DNA from: Bacteroidota bacterium
GTDB lineage: Bacteria; Bacteroidota; Bacteroidia; Bacteroidales; VadinHA17
Direction: 5' to 3'
Length of the DNA stretch: 5,418 nt
NCBI GenBank assembly: GCA_016868515.1
Contig: VGGM01000127.1
Span: 1-5,418 of the forward strand
Shown here: in pieces, positions 1 through 5,418 of the stretch
Numbering within the stretch: the stretch's first letter is position 1
Layout: the number at the start of each line of letters is the position of its first letter
Made by a program: the position numbers and the translations under genes
The notes under the pieces: generated by a model
What the model was told of the DNA's origin: nothing
The model's input: only the letters and a program-made list of their open reading frames with translations
Databases searched by the model: none

Positions 1-294
1 CTTTTCCGTAAGGCGGGCTATGATATTCTATACCTTGGTCAGATGACTCCGGCCGATGCGGTTATCGACATTGCAAATACATGGAAACCTGCACTTATTG
101 TAACAGGGGCCTCAACGAATCTGCCACCGTCACCTGCAAAATACCTGCGCAGGCTTACTGAAGAAATTCCAGATTCACACATAATTGTTGCAGGAACCTT
201 TACCAGTGTGGCCGGCATTACCCGGATGAAGAATGTTACACCTGTAAAAAATTCCGGCGACCTCCGGAAAATAGCCGGTATGCAGTCGGTTTAA
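1..294 (+). CDS. C-terminal part of a probable MerR-family transcriptional regulator with cobalamin-binding-like domain (5' truncated by window)
   Basis: The reading frame is open from base 1 and ends with TAA at 292-294, so the true start lies outside the window; the internal ATG at 43 is not a credible start. The visible 97 residues have the alternating beta/alpha pattern of a B12-binding Rossmann-like domain. They open with a strand and helix around KAGYDILYLGQ, then a 'KPALIVTGAS' strand, a helix with LRRLTEE, an 'HIIVAGTF' strand, and a last short helix after 'VTPVKNSGDL'. The phrase 'G-x-x-x-x-YLGQ' followed by a helix is typical of Bacteroidota MerR regulators that carry B12-binding domains C-terminal to the winged helix. 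In that family the domain senses adenosyl- or methyl-cobalamin, sometimes light, or has lost the cofactor. The DxHxxG cobalamin-ligand motif would lie upstream of the window, so cofactor binding cannot be judged. The DNA-binding part is not visible, so the MerR assignment is inferred from family resemblance. Confidence 0.68.
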   Translation, partial: LFRKAGYDILYLGQMTPADAVIDIANTWKPALIVTGASTNLPPSPAKYLRRLTEEIPDSHIIVAGTFTSVAGITRMKNVTPVKNSGDLRKIAGMQSV

Positions 295-1157
295 TAGGTA
301 CGGGTCATAGTTGCCGGAACTGCAATAACAAATTCGGCAGTTCCCTTATTCTCTTCCGAAAGTTGTGAGGGGTCCTTCTCAAGAACCAGGTTTATTACAG
401 CAATCTTCAGTTCAGGCCTGTATCTTTTTAGATACCATACAATACCCTCATGCCTGTTTGAGTGATAACTGCCGTTAAGGTGCAGAAAGAGTTCTCCGGT
501 GTTGTAATTCGTGGCGATTTTCCATGCCATTGTAACATCCTTAAGCGCTTGGGCCTTAGGAAGATTGGTGTTTACATGAGTTCCCATCGCCCCGCCGCCC
601 ATCGAAAGCATATCCTTGTAGCACTTCAGCTCCGGATCATAATCAAATGGCATTGGTGGTATCAGTGCCTTCGATTCTGCGGTGAGCTTTTCAAGGGCCT
701 CAAAACCTCCGGCCGACACCATGGCAGCGTATCTTCTTGGTACGTTGGTGGCTATGTACCTCAGATTGTTATTCTTCGCGAAAAGCATCAGAGGCTTATA
801 ATCGGTTTTGTAGTTGTTCCAGAGTTTTACCTCGGCCTCGAAATTGGTTTCCCTTATGGTTCCGGAAAGATACTCGTCGATAATCAGCTGGTTGTCAGTT
901 TCAAACATCTCGGCGCCCACCTTCAGGGATGAACCCCGTGTTTCATGCAGCGATACAGCAAGCTCAAGCTGCAGCCAGTGGGCTATGGGGTCATTATGGA
1001 GTTCGCCGAAAAATATTACATCGAACCCCGCAAGTTCCTTTAACATTTTTGAATAGGTTACCTTTTTCCCGTCGGCGGAATGTATAACGTAGGCAGGCTT
1101 GTCAGATTTAAAGGCCAGCAGAACCGGCACGCACAACAACAATATACTGTGTCTCAT
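291..1157 (-). CDS. ChaN-like (DUF399, haem-binding uptake family) secreted protein
   Basis: Predicted 288-residue exported protein of the ChaN/DUF399 family. Family members are envelope proteins; Campylobacter ChaN binds haem, and a link to iron acquisition is proposed but not proved. Counting from the chosen start, a short hydrophobic signal segment (ILLLCVPVLLAF, residues 5-16) follows Arg-2 and His-3. The family signature GELHNDPIAH is at 51-60, with Glu-52, His-54 and His-60. An 'AEMFE' strand is at 82-86, a Gln/Asp-rich 'KAQALKDVTMA' helix near 201-211, and the C-terminal NGSYHS motif with His-232 at 228-233. The frame stays open to an ATG at 1205, but that ATG lies inside a heptamer repeat and would place 16 polar residues before the signal segment, so I prefer the ATG at 1155-1157. 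No canonical lipobox is seen: the Cys at residue 9 is too early and sits in LLLC. The stop codon overlaps that of the convergent upstream gene. There is no clear ribosome-binding site, as is usual in Bacteroidota. The nearest promoter-like match, TATCTTAG about 30 nt upstream, is weak. Confidence 0.85.
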   Translation of the reverse strand: MRHSILLLCVPVLLAFKSDKPAYVIHSADGKKVTYSKMLKELAGFDVIFFGELHNDPIAHWLQLELAVSLHETRGSSLKVGAEMFETDNQLIIDEYLSGTIRETNFEAEVKLWNNYKTDYKPLMLFAKNNNLRYIATNVPRRYAAMVSAGGFEALEKLTAESKALIPPMPFDYDPELKCYKDMLSMGGGAMGTHVNTNLPKAQALKDVTMAWKIATNYNTGELFLHLNGSYHSNRHEGIVWYLKRYRPELKIAVINLVLEKDPSQLSEENKGTAEFVIAVPATMTRTY

Positions 1158-1198
1158 TGAATTCAGCGGTTTTGGTGAGCCGCTAAGATATGGATTTT

Positions 1199-1230
1199 CC
1201 GGCATCCGGCATCCGGCGTCCGGTACCCGG
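1199..1230. repeat. GC-rich 7-bp tandem repeat (CCGGCAT), about 4.5 copies
   Basis: Four heptamers follow one another directly: CCGGCAT at 1199-1205, CCGGCAT at 1206-1212, CCGGCGT at 1213-1219 and CCGGTAC at 1220-1226, then a partial CCGG at 1227-1230. The first two are identical and the next two diverge. The right end also forms a small hairpin, TCCGG-tac-CCGGA at 1219-1231, which starts 3 nt beyond the DUF5916 stop codon in the direction of transcription. It has no T tract, so I do not call it a terminator. The array fills most of the 77-nt spacer between the DUF5916 gene and the preferred ChaN-like start. I recall similar short GC-rich tandem repeats between genes in Bacteroidota genomes, but cannot confirm a family from this window. 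Confidence 0.8.
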
Positions 1231-1234
1231 ATCT

Positions 1235-3862
1235 CTATTTAATACCGAAACGGTAGCTGAATTTAATGAGGAACACGTTATAGGGCTTCACCCCGAAAAG
1301 GTCTCCCAGATTCTCCCCCGGTGCAAACATGCTGTCCGCATCGAAATTTGACCTGGTCTGGCTCCACACAAGATATAGCGTTGAACCGGGATTATACTCC
1401 CACCTGATAACCAGGTTGGAGAGAAACTCCTGCACGTTGAAGTCGGGTTTACCGAATGAGTAGTCGTTCGATCCGTTACCGTCCTCGTCAACCTGGTATG
1501 TACTTCCTGAAAGTGAAATACGGTCGGCCGGGAAAACCTCAAATCTGTCGCTATATGCAGCGGCGGAAGGGTTTGTTATCCTCTTGAAGTCGGAATAGGT
1601 TCCCGAAGCAATAAACGGCTGTCCCCAGTATTGAAGTGTAAGGTCGGGGGTAAGGTTGAAATCGACGCGGAGCGACATGCTGAGTACTTTCTGGTCGATG
1701 GTTCCGAAAATATATCTGTTGTCGCCTCCGAACGATCTTCTGCCAATATACTGCAACTGGTTCTGTGAAACGGAGTATGATGGGTTAAGCCTCACAGCAA
1801 GGGTGTTAACAGGCTTATAGGTAGCGCTTGCTCCTATTCGTGCTGTTGATGAACTGCCGTTGAAACCTCTGTTGAACCCGCCATTAACCCTGAATACCAG
1901 CTTCTTACGGCTGTCGGTTCCGGCATTGTACCACGAGTTGAATGAGGCAGGCATATTCATTATGGGTCCTCCCCTCAGTATTGCGTTCGATTTTGAGTTG
2001 AAATTTAGCTCGCCGCCGGCATTGGCGTTCCAGAAATTTTTAAATGTGATGTTGCCGTGCATATTAAGCCCGTCAACCATGTGTTCGCCGCCCAGGGTCC
2101 ATGCCGAGTACTGGTTCAGGCCTAAGTTGTAACTGCGGTAGAACCCTTTCGGTTCCCACTGCCTGTATCCTACATACGCCACTTGAATGATATTGTCGGC
2201 TTCACGCATGTAACCAATATCATTAATTTCAAATTCGGGCGATTTCCATACCATTGCTGTCATAAATGTCCAATGGCTGTTTCCCGATTTGACTATCTGC
2301 ATTCTTCCTCCGGTTCCGGTAAGTGAGGTCCGTGAAGAGTCGAGTTCGAAGTGATCCGCATCAGGCCTCTGGAAGTACCTGGCCGAAGAACGCTGCGTAC
2401 GCACTATTGCAAGATCTGAACCGGTCACATGACTCATTGATGCGTTAATGTTGAACATCCAGGTTTTCTCCCTGAAATACTGTGTGATGTCAACTCCACC
2501 CGAGTAGGCTGCCCGGTGAAGTGAATTCTCGAGGTTGTCGGTAAGGCGCCTGTTAACTGATGTGAACATCCCTCCTACGATAGTATTGCCGTTATTATTG
2601 TCTTTCTGAACCCTGCCAACGAAATAGTTGGTTAGCGGCTCAACGGTCTCGAAGGTCCTGGTTCCTTCAGTGTCGATTTCGGCTTTCTCCTCAGCAGTTA
2701 TGGTTTCGATGAAACCAATCGATAAACCGTTGCTGGTCTTACCCGTGAGCTTGGCTGCCGTCAGTATTGTGGCGGTACGTGGCACATTTGCGTACTGATT
2801 GCTCTGAAGTGACGGGTAACCCTGCGGTCGCCGGCCTATACGCCTTGAGTAAAACAGGTTATCGTTGCCGATGCCTCCGTCGCCCAGGCCGATGTTGAAA
2901 TCAGTGATATTCTTGCCTTCAACGAAAAAGGGTCTCTTCTCCTCAAAATATGTCTCGTAGGCAGTAAGGTTTACCTCTGACGGGTCAGCTTCAACCTGCC
3001 CGAAGTCGGGGTTAATGGTAAGGTCGAGGGTCATGTTGTTCGTAACCCCTATCTTGGCATCAATTCCACCGTTCAGCCGGTAGTCGCGTCCGGTAGCAAA
3101 AGGGTTGCCGGCTTGTACAGGGTATTTGTCGAGCGATGCGACACCATATGGCGTAAGGTCGAAGATCTTCCTTGGTTTGATATTCTCAAAACCCTCTATT
3201 TCACCGAAAAGGTGCACCATCCCCGGTGCATCCTTTGGTATATGTTGCCAGAAGCTCAGTTCATTTTTCCTGTATAGTTGCCTGAAAACCTCAAGTCCCC
3301 ATATACCGTCTGAGTTTTTCTCGAACCGGAGCTGGCTGAACGGGATTTTCATCTCGGCCACCCATCCCTCATCATTTATGGTAGCCTTTCCCCACCAGTT
3401 AGGGTCCCAGGTATTATCCTCGGTTTGTCCGTTGTTGCTCATAAGTCGGTCGAATTTTACTCCTCCTGTACTGAGACCGATTATAAAAGCTGTCCGCTGG
3501 TCGTGATAGCTGTCAAAGGCTACGCCCACCATATCACCGTCAACCTGGTCCCTGCGGGTAAGCCTTTGTACAATGCTGTCGGGTGCGGTGTCGAAGGCTT
3601 TGATTGCTACATAAATATTGTTTGCATCAAATACTATCTTGAATTCGGTGCGTTGTGATGAGGGTCTGCCATTATATGGTTCGAACTGCGTAAAGTCGTC
3701 AATCCATTCACCTTCCTGCCAGGCATCGTCATCGAGAATTCCATCAATCTGAGGGGGATTTGTTATTTCAACTGCCCGGTATCGTTTTTTTTCAGGCGTC
3801 TGGGCAAGCACCGTTGCTGATGCTATGATAAGAGCCAGTATCAGATTCACTTTTCTTTTCAT
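1235..3862 (-). CDS. Secreted outer-membrane protein with N-terminal CBM9-like domain and DUF5916 barrel
   Basis: Predicted 875-residue envelope protein. Residues 1-20 form a signal peptide: basic MKRK, hydrophobic LILALIIASATVLA, then cleavage before Gln-21. About residues 30-225 look like a carbohydrate-binding-module-9-like beta sandwich. It starts with 'PPQIDGILDDDAW', followed by 'FDANNIYVAIKAFD', the Asp/Arg-rich 'RRDQVDGDMV' and a 'WVAEMKIPFSQLRF' strand. From about residue 235 the DUF5916 region begins, with the hallmark NPDFGQVEADPSEVNLT at 284-300 followed by an EEKRPFFVEG motif (308-317). The rest alternates short aromatic and polar strands with turns, as in an outer-membrane beta barrel, and ends in a typical barrel-closing strand (FLIKFSYRFGIK). 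Family members occur widely in Bacteroidota and are often annotated as hydrolases or carbohydrate-binding proteins, but no biochemical role is firmly known, and I see no glycosidase active site. The ATG at 3862 directly gives the signal peptide. An intrinsic terminator 45 nt upstream separates it from the preceding operon, so it should have its own promoter, though no TAnnTTTG box is visible. Confidence 0.9.
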   Translation of the reverse strand: MKRKVNLILALIIASATVLAQTPEKKRYRAVEITNPPQIDGILDDDAWQEGEWIDDFTQFEPYNGRPSSQRTEFKIVFDANNIYVAIKAFDTAPDSIVQRLTRRDQVDGDMVGVAFDSYHDQRTAFIIGLSTGGVKFDRLMSNNGQTEDNTWDPNWWGKATINDEGWVAEMKIPFSQLRFEKNSDGIWGLEVFRQLYRKNELSFWQHIPKDAPGMVHLFGEIEGFENIKPRKIFDLTPYGVASLDKYPVQAGNPFATGRDYRLNGGIDAKIGVTNNMTLDLTINPDFGQVEADPSEVNLTAYETYFEEKRPFFVEGKNITDFNIGLGDGGIGNDNLFYSRRIGRRPQGYPSLQSNQYANVPRTATILTAAKLTGKTSNGLSIGFIETITAEEKAEIDTEGTRTFETVEPLTNYFVGRVQKDNNNGNTIVGGMFTSVNRRLTDNLENSLHRAAYSGGVDITQYFREKTWMFNINASMSHVTGSDLAIVRTQRSSARYFQRPDADHFELDSSRTSLTGTGGRMQIVKSGNSHWTFMTAMVWKSPEFEINDIGYMREADNIIQVAYVGYRQWEPKGFYRSYNLGLNQYSAWTLGGEHMVDGLNMHGNITFKNFWNANAGGELNFNSKSNAILRGGPIMNMPASFNSWYNAGTDSRKKLVFRVNGGFNRGFNGSSSTARIGASATYKPVNTLAVRLNPSYSVSQNQLQYIGRRSFGGDNRYIFGTIDQKVLSMSLRVDFNLTPDLTLQYWGQPFIASGTYSDFKRITNPSAAAYSDRFEVFPADRISLSGSTYQVDEDGNGSNDYSFGKPDFNVQEFLSNLVIRWEYNPGSTLYLVWSQTRSNFDADSMFAPGENLGDLFGVKPYNVFLIKFSYRFGIK

Positions 3863-3907
3863 TGTCGGGTTAGTTTCAGGTTCTGTTTCTGTTGTTGATG
3901 TAATGGT

Positions 3908-3941
3908 AAAAAAGCACTCCGGTCAGTTTGATGACCGGAGT
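3908..3941 (-). terminator. Intrinsic terminator after the SiaC-like/ProX operon
   Basis: A perfect 10-bp inverted repeat, ACTCCGGTCA (3916-3925) and TGACCGGAGT (3932-3941), flanks a 6-nt loop. Read on the - strand, the stem is followed by GC and then six T (the A-run at 3908-3913). It lies 48 nt beyond the ProX stop codon and upstream of the DUF5916 start. On the + strand no T run follows the stem, so termination is expected in the - direction only. Confidence 0.88.
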
Positions 3942-3989
3942 AAAGACGTACCCTCTGTCGGAATGATGCATCGGACTGTGCTTCTTTTT

Positions 3990-4487
3990 TCAGTCGTCGT
4001 ACAGAGGCAGAAATTCGTACCCGTTACCTGTGGCATCGAGGAACCGCCTGAAACCGTCCAGGGGGATAACCAGCGATGCACTATTTACATTCGGGTGGAA
4101 CGCAAGGCGTTCGTAGCCAAGCAACTTAATATCGATAAAGAGATAAACATGCCTGTGCGCATCATTAATCAGACCGAATGGCGAAACCGACCCCGGTTCC
4201 AGGCCAAGCCACTTCATAAGCCTTTCATCGGAGGCGAAGGTGAGCTTCCCCTGCCTCAGCCTTTGCTCGAGGTCACGTATATTGAGCTGTTGCTTATGCT
4301 CAAGTATCACCAGGTAATGGCGGTTTCCCTTATGGTTCCTGAAGAAAATATTTTTACAGAGGCCCGAATTAAGGTCCTTCCAGTATTTTAGGGCAGCTTC
4401 TATTGTAGGAACAGGCGGGTGCTCGTGGTATTCAAACGGTATGCCAAGTGAGTGAAGGTAATTGTAAAGTTCTGGTTGCCCGCGCAT
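3990..4487 (-). CDS. prdX: Prolyl-tRNA editing protein, ProX/YbaK family (free-standing Ala-tRNA(Pro) deacylase-like)
   Basis: A 165-residue cytosolic single-domain protein matching the YbaK/ProX aminoacyl-tRNA deacylase fold. Free-standing ProX-type enzymes hydrolyse mischarged tRNA, typically Ala-tRNA(Pro), to protect proline codons. Visible landmarks are the N-terminal 'YLHSLGIPFEYHEHPPVPTIEAA' region with its conserved HPPV (residues 23-26), the conserved lysine in CKNIFFRN (Lys-45), the glycine-rich substrate loop GSVSPFGLIND (99-109) and the late HPNVNS motif (131-136) before the last strand and helix. Length is normal for the ProX type, with no inserted or missing block. Substrate preference (Ala versus Cys or Ser) cannot be settled here; the resemblance is closest to the PrdX/ProX group rather than Cys-specific YbaK. 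The ATG at 4487 is 6 nt after the SiaC-like stop, indicating co-transcription and perhaps translational coupling. An intrinsic terminator follows. Confidence 0.9.
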   Translation of the reverse strand: MRGQPELYNYLHSLGIPFEYHEHPPVPTIEAALKYWKDLNSGLCKNIFFRNHKGNRHYLVILEHKQQLNIRDLEQRLRQGKLTFASDERLMKWLGLEPGSVSPFGLINDAHRHVYLFIDIKLLGYERLAFHPNVNSASLVIPLDGFRRFLDATGNGYEFLPLYDD

Positions 4488-4493
4488 TCCAGA

Positions 4494-4892
4494 CTACTTT
4501 GGAATAAAAATAATCCCTATGCCTGAATGTTCTCCCAGGTCATTACCTGCCTCCTGCAGATCGGTGTCCTTCCTGTCGTGGTGCCACCTCACCTCAATGC
4601 TGCAGTTTCCTTTCCTCAGCCGGGCCAGTTCACTGAAGATATCGTAGAGGAATTTTCCCGATGAGGAGTTGAAGTACTGAAGATCGAAATCCGCAATAAC
4701 ACCATTGGCTCCTGTAACAGACGGCTTTTCGAGAATGGTGTCGACCATTGTTCTGATCCATTCCAGAACCGGATAATAAATAGCCCTAACATCTTCCGGC
4801 GCTGAAGTCCCTTTGATTGAAAGAACCCAGCGTTCGGGATCGAACGAGACTTCCGGCGAAAGGTCGGTACCGGGTATAAATAGTTTTTCCAT
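4494..4892 (-). CDS. SiaC-family (DUF1987) regulatory phosphoprotein
   Basis: A 132-residue soluble protein with the whole SiaC/DUF1987 pattern. It begins with 'LFIPGTDLSPEVSFDPERWVLSIKGTSAPEDV', has a long helix around 'YYPVLEWIRTMVDTIL' (40-54), the core strand plus signature DLQYFNSSSGK (70-80), a helix 'FLYDIFSELARLRKG', and a final 'IEVRWHHDRKDTDLQEAGNDLGE' region. In Pseudomonas aeruginosa, SiaC is an anti-sigma-antagonist-like partner of a diguanylate cyclase and is switched by phosphorylation of a Thr in the corresponding NTSS motif. By alignment from memory, Ser-76 takes that place here, so a phospho-switch is possible but inferred. No kinase, phosphatase or diguanylate cyclase gene is next to it; the downstream partner is a tRNA-editing gene. 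The ATG at 4892 starts directly at the conserved N-terminus. A Bacteroidota-type promoter lies 23-54 nt upstream. There is no signal peptide or membrane segment. Confidence 0.85.
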   Translation of the reverse strand: MEKLFIPGTDLSPEVSFDPERWVLSIKGTSAPEDVRAIYYPVLEWIRTMVDTILEKPSVTGANGVIADFDLQYFNSSSGKFLYDIFSELARLRKGNCSIEVRWHHDRKDTDLQEAGNDLGEHSGIGIIFIPK

Positions 4893-4914
4893 CCGTGTTT
4901 ACTGTTGTTAAATC

Positions 4915-4946
4915 CAAAGTTGGCATTTTATTCCCTAACAAGCAAA
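4915..4946 (-). promoter_or_regulatory. Putative Bacteroidota sigma-ABfr-type promoter for the SiaC-like/ProX operon
   Basis: On the - strand, TTTG (4943-4946) is followed after 20 nt by CAACTTTG (4915-4922), matching the Bacteroidota -33 TTTG / -7 TAnnTTTG pattern except for the first T. The spacing falls in the accepted range, and the -7 box ends 22 nt before the ATG of the SiaC-like gene. The -33 TTTG is the last part of a T8 run, so that half of the match is weak alone; the paired arrangement is what makes it plausible. Confidence 0.45.
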
Positions 4947-4965
4947 AAAAACTGCCCTGATCAGG
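4944..4965 (-). terminator. Weak terminator-like element at the end of rnhA
   Basis: On the - strand the palindrome CCTGATCAGG (4956-4965), which contains the rnhA stop codon TGA, is followed by GCAG and a run of eight T (A-run at 4944-4951). The position and T tract fit an intrinsic terminator. However, the palindrome can fold only into a short stem with a 4-nt loop, so it would be inefficient. It may allow read-through into the SiaC-like operon. Confidence 0.35.
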
Positions 4966-5418
4966 ATAATGGCTCATCGTCAGCAATACTGCTTAGGTAT
5001 CCTTCATCGGCAGGAAGTCCGGGCTTGCCCGATGCCTCAACTGCCAGCCTGTCGCACCGTTCGTTCTCAGGAATATCGGAGTGCCCCTTTATCCATACAA
5101 ACTTAACACTGTGCTTACGGTAGACCTCGAGGAACCTCAACCACAGGTCGCTGTTCTTTTTTTTCCTGAATCTCCTTGCTTCCCACCCGAAAACCCATCC
5201 TTTGTTTACTGCATCGGCAACATACCGCGAATCGGTATAAACCGTTACCCTGCTCCCGGCTATCTTCAGCGCCTCAAGTCCGGCTATTACGGCAAGCAAC
5301 TCCATCCTGTTGTTGGTGGTGTGCGAGTAACCTCCCGATTTTTCAAGGTAGTGTTTCCCCGATTTAAGGATAACTCCGTATCCTCCCGGTCCCGGATTTC
5401 CGCTGGCGGCGCCATCGG
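4961..5418 (-). CDS. rnhA: Ribonuclease HI (N-terminus cut by window edge)
   Basis: RNase HI cleaves the RNA strand of RNA-DNA hybrids in the cytoplasm (R-loops, Okazaki primers) using two metal ions. The frame continues through the right window edge; an internal Met at 5305 is not the start, because essential sequence precedes it. Reading back from 5416, the family's first catalytic Asp opens DGAASGNPGPGGYG (Asp at 5414-5416), so only a few N-terminal residues should be missing. Next come NNRMELL with the catalytic Glu at 5300-5302, VYTDSRYV with the second Asp at 5231-5233, and WIKGHSDIPENERCDRLA with the active-site His at 5081-5083 and the last Asp at 5051-5053. All four DEDD acids and the His are intact. 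The basic stretch WEARRFRKKKNSDLW matches the substrate-handle region of bacterial RNase HI. There is no N-terminal hybrid-binding domain in the visible part. About 151 residues are visible, a normal full length. The C-terminus adds a short acidic tail (SSIADDEPLS). Confidence 0.95.
   Translation of the reverse strand, partial: DGAASGNPGPGGYGVILKSGKHYLEKSGGYSHTTNNRMELLAVIAGLEALKIAGSRVTVYTDSRYVADAVNKGWVFGWEARRFRKKKNSDLWLRFLEVYRKHSVKFVWIKGHSDIPENERCDRLAVEASGKPGLPADEGYLSSIADDEPLS

Noticed and set aside
462..1056. Open frames on the + strand opposite the ChaN-like gene (462-932 and 814-1056)
   Set aside because: They lie antisense to a well-supported family protein and their translations show no domain pattern; the frames are open because of the codon bias of the real gene.
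1165..1184. Hairpin AGCGG...CCGCT just upstream of the ChaN-like start
   Set aside because: Only five good base pairs around a 10-nt loop and no T tract; not separable from chance.
1288..1542. 84-codon - strand frame inside the DUF5916 gene
   Set aside because: It is a different frame within the barrel-coding region; low-complexity Thr/Arg-rich translation with no family features.
3105..3658. Two + strand frames opposite the CBM9-like region
   Set aside because: Antisense shadows of the strongly conserved CBM9/DUF5916 sequence, without a plausible start context or a recognisable product.
1235..3862. Glycoside hydrolase or TonB-dependent receptor as the identity of the 875-residue protein
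   Set aside because: There is no plug domain or TonB box and no catalytic glycosidase motif; the NPDFGQVEAD and EEKRPFFVEG motifs point to DUF5916.
3825..4391. 188-codon + strand frame opposite the ProX gene and the terminator
   Set aside because: It runs through the intrinsic terminator and antisense to all the conserved ProX motifs, and its translation resembles nothing I know.
4786..4986. 66-codon - strand frame bridging rnhA and the SiaC-like gene
   Set aside because: It overlaps two well-supported genes and runs across the likely promoter; the translation has no recognisable features.
1..5418. Mobile element, CRISPR array, tRNA or rRNA gene, toxin-antitoxin pair or defence system
   Set aside because: No transposase or integrase, no spaced direct repeats, no tRNA cloverleaf and no matching gene families were seen; every longer stretch is covered by a conventional gene.

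Overview
The window reads as an ordinary chromosomal stretch from a member of the Bacteroidota, probably a Bacteroidales-like environmental lineage. The evidence is the gene set (a large CBM9-like/DUF5916 outer-membrane protein, a SiaC/DUF1987 protein, a ChaN-like protein, and a MerR-type regulator tail with a B12-binding fold). Start codons also lack Shine-Dalgarno sequences, and there is one good match to the Bacteroidota promoter (TTTG, 20-nt spacer, TAnnTTTG-like box). Species cannot be assigned from the sequence alone.

Layout. At the left edge, on the + strand, is the C-terminal end of a probable MerR-family regulator with a cobalamin-binding-like domain (1-294). Everything else is on the - strand. 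In order of transcription, right to left: the body of ribonuclease HI (4961-5418, N-terminus cut by the window edge but all catalytic acids present); a SiaC-family protein (4494-4892); a prolyl-tRNA editing protein of the ProX/YbaK family (3990-4487); an 875-residue secreted CBM9-like + DUF5916 outer-membrane protein (1235-3862); and a ChaN-like protein (291-1157). The first and last genes converge and share a 4-bp TTAA containing both stop codons.

Transcription units. The SiaC-like gene and the ProX gene are 6 nt apart and look like one operon. A plausible promoter lies just upstream (4915-4946) and a strong intrinsic terminator just downstream (3908-3941). A weaker terminator-like element follows rnhA, and its T8 tract overlaps the -33 box of the SiaC promoter. 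The DUF5916 gene therefore starts its own unit. A small GC-rich heptamer repeat (1199-1230) fills most of the spacer between it and the ChaN-like gene.

The five proteins do not form an obvious pathway: RNA processing, translation quality control, a signalling-type phosphoprotein, an envelope protein and a haem/iron-linked envelope protein. I see no mobile element, CRISPR array, tRNA, rRNA or defence system, and no convincing new multi-gene system. The items most worth a second look are the orphan SiaC-like protein with Ser in place of the regulatory Thr and its pairing with a tRNA-editing factor, the heptamer repeat, and the compact terminator/promoter junctions.
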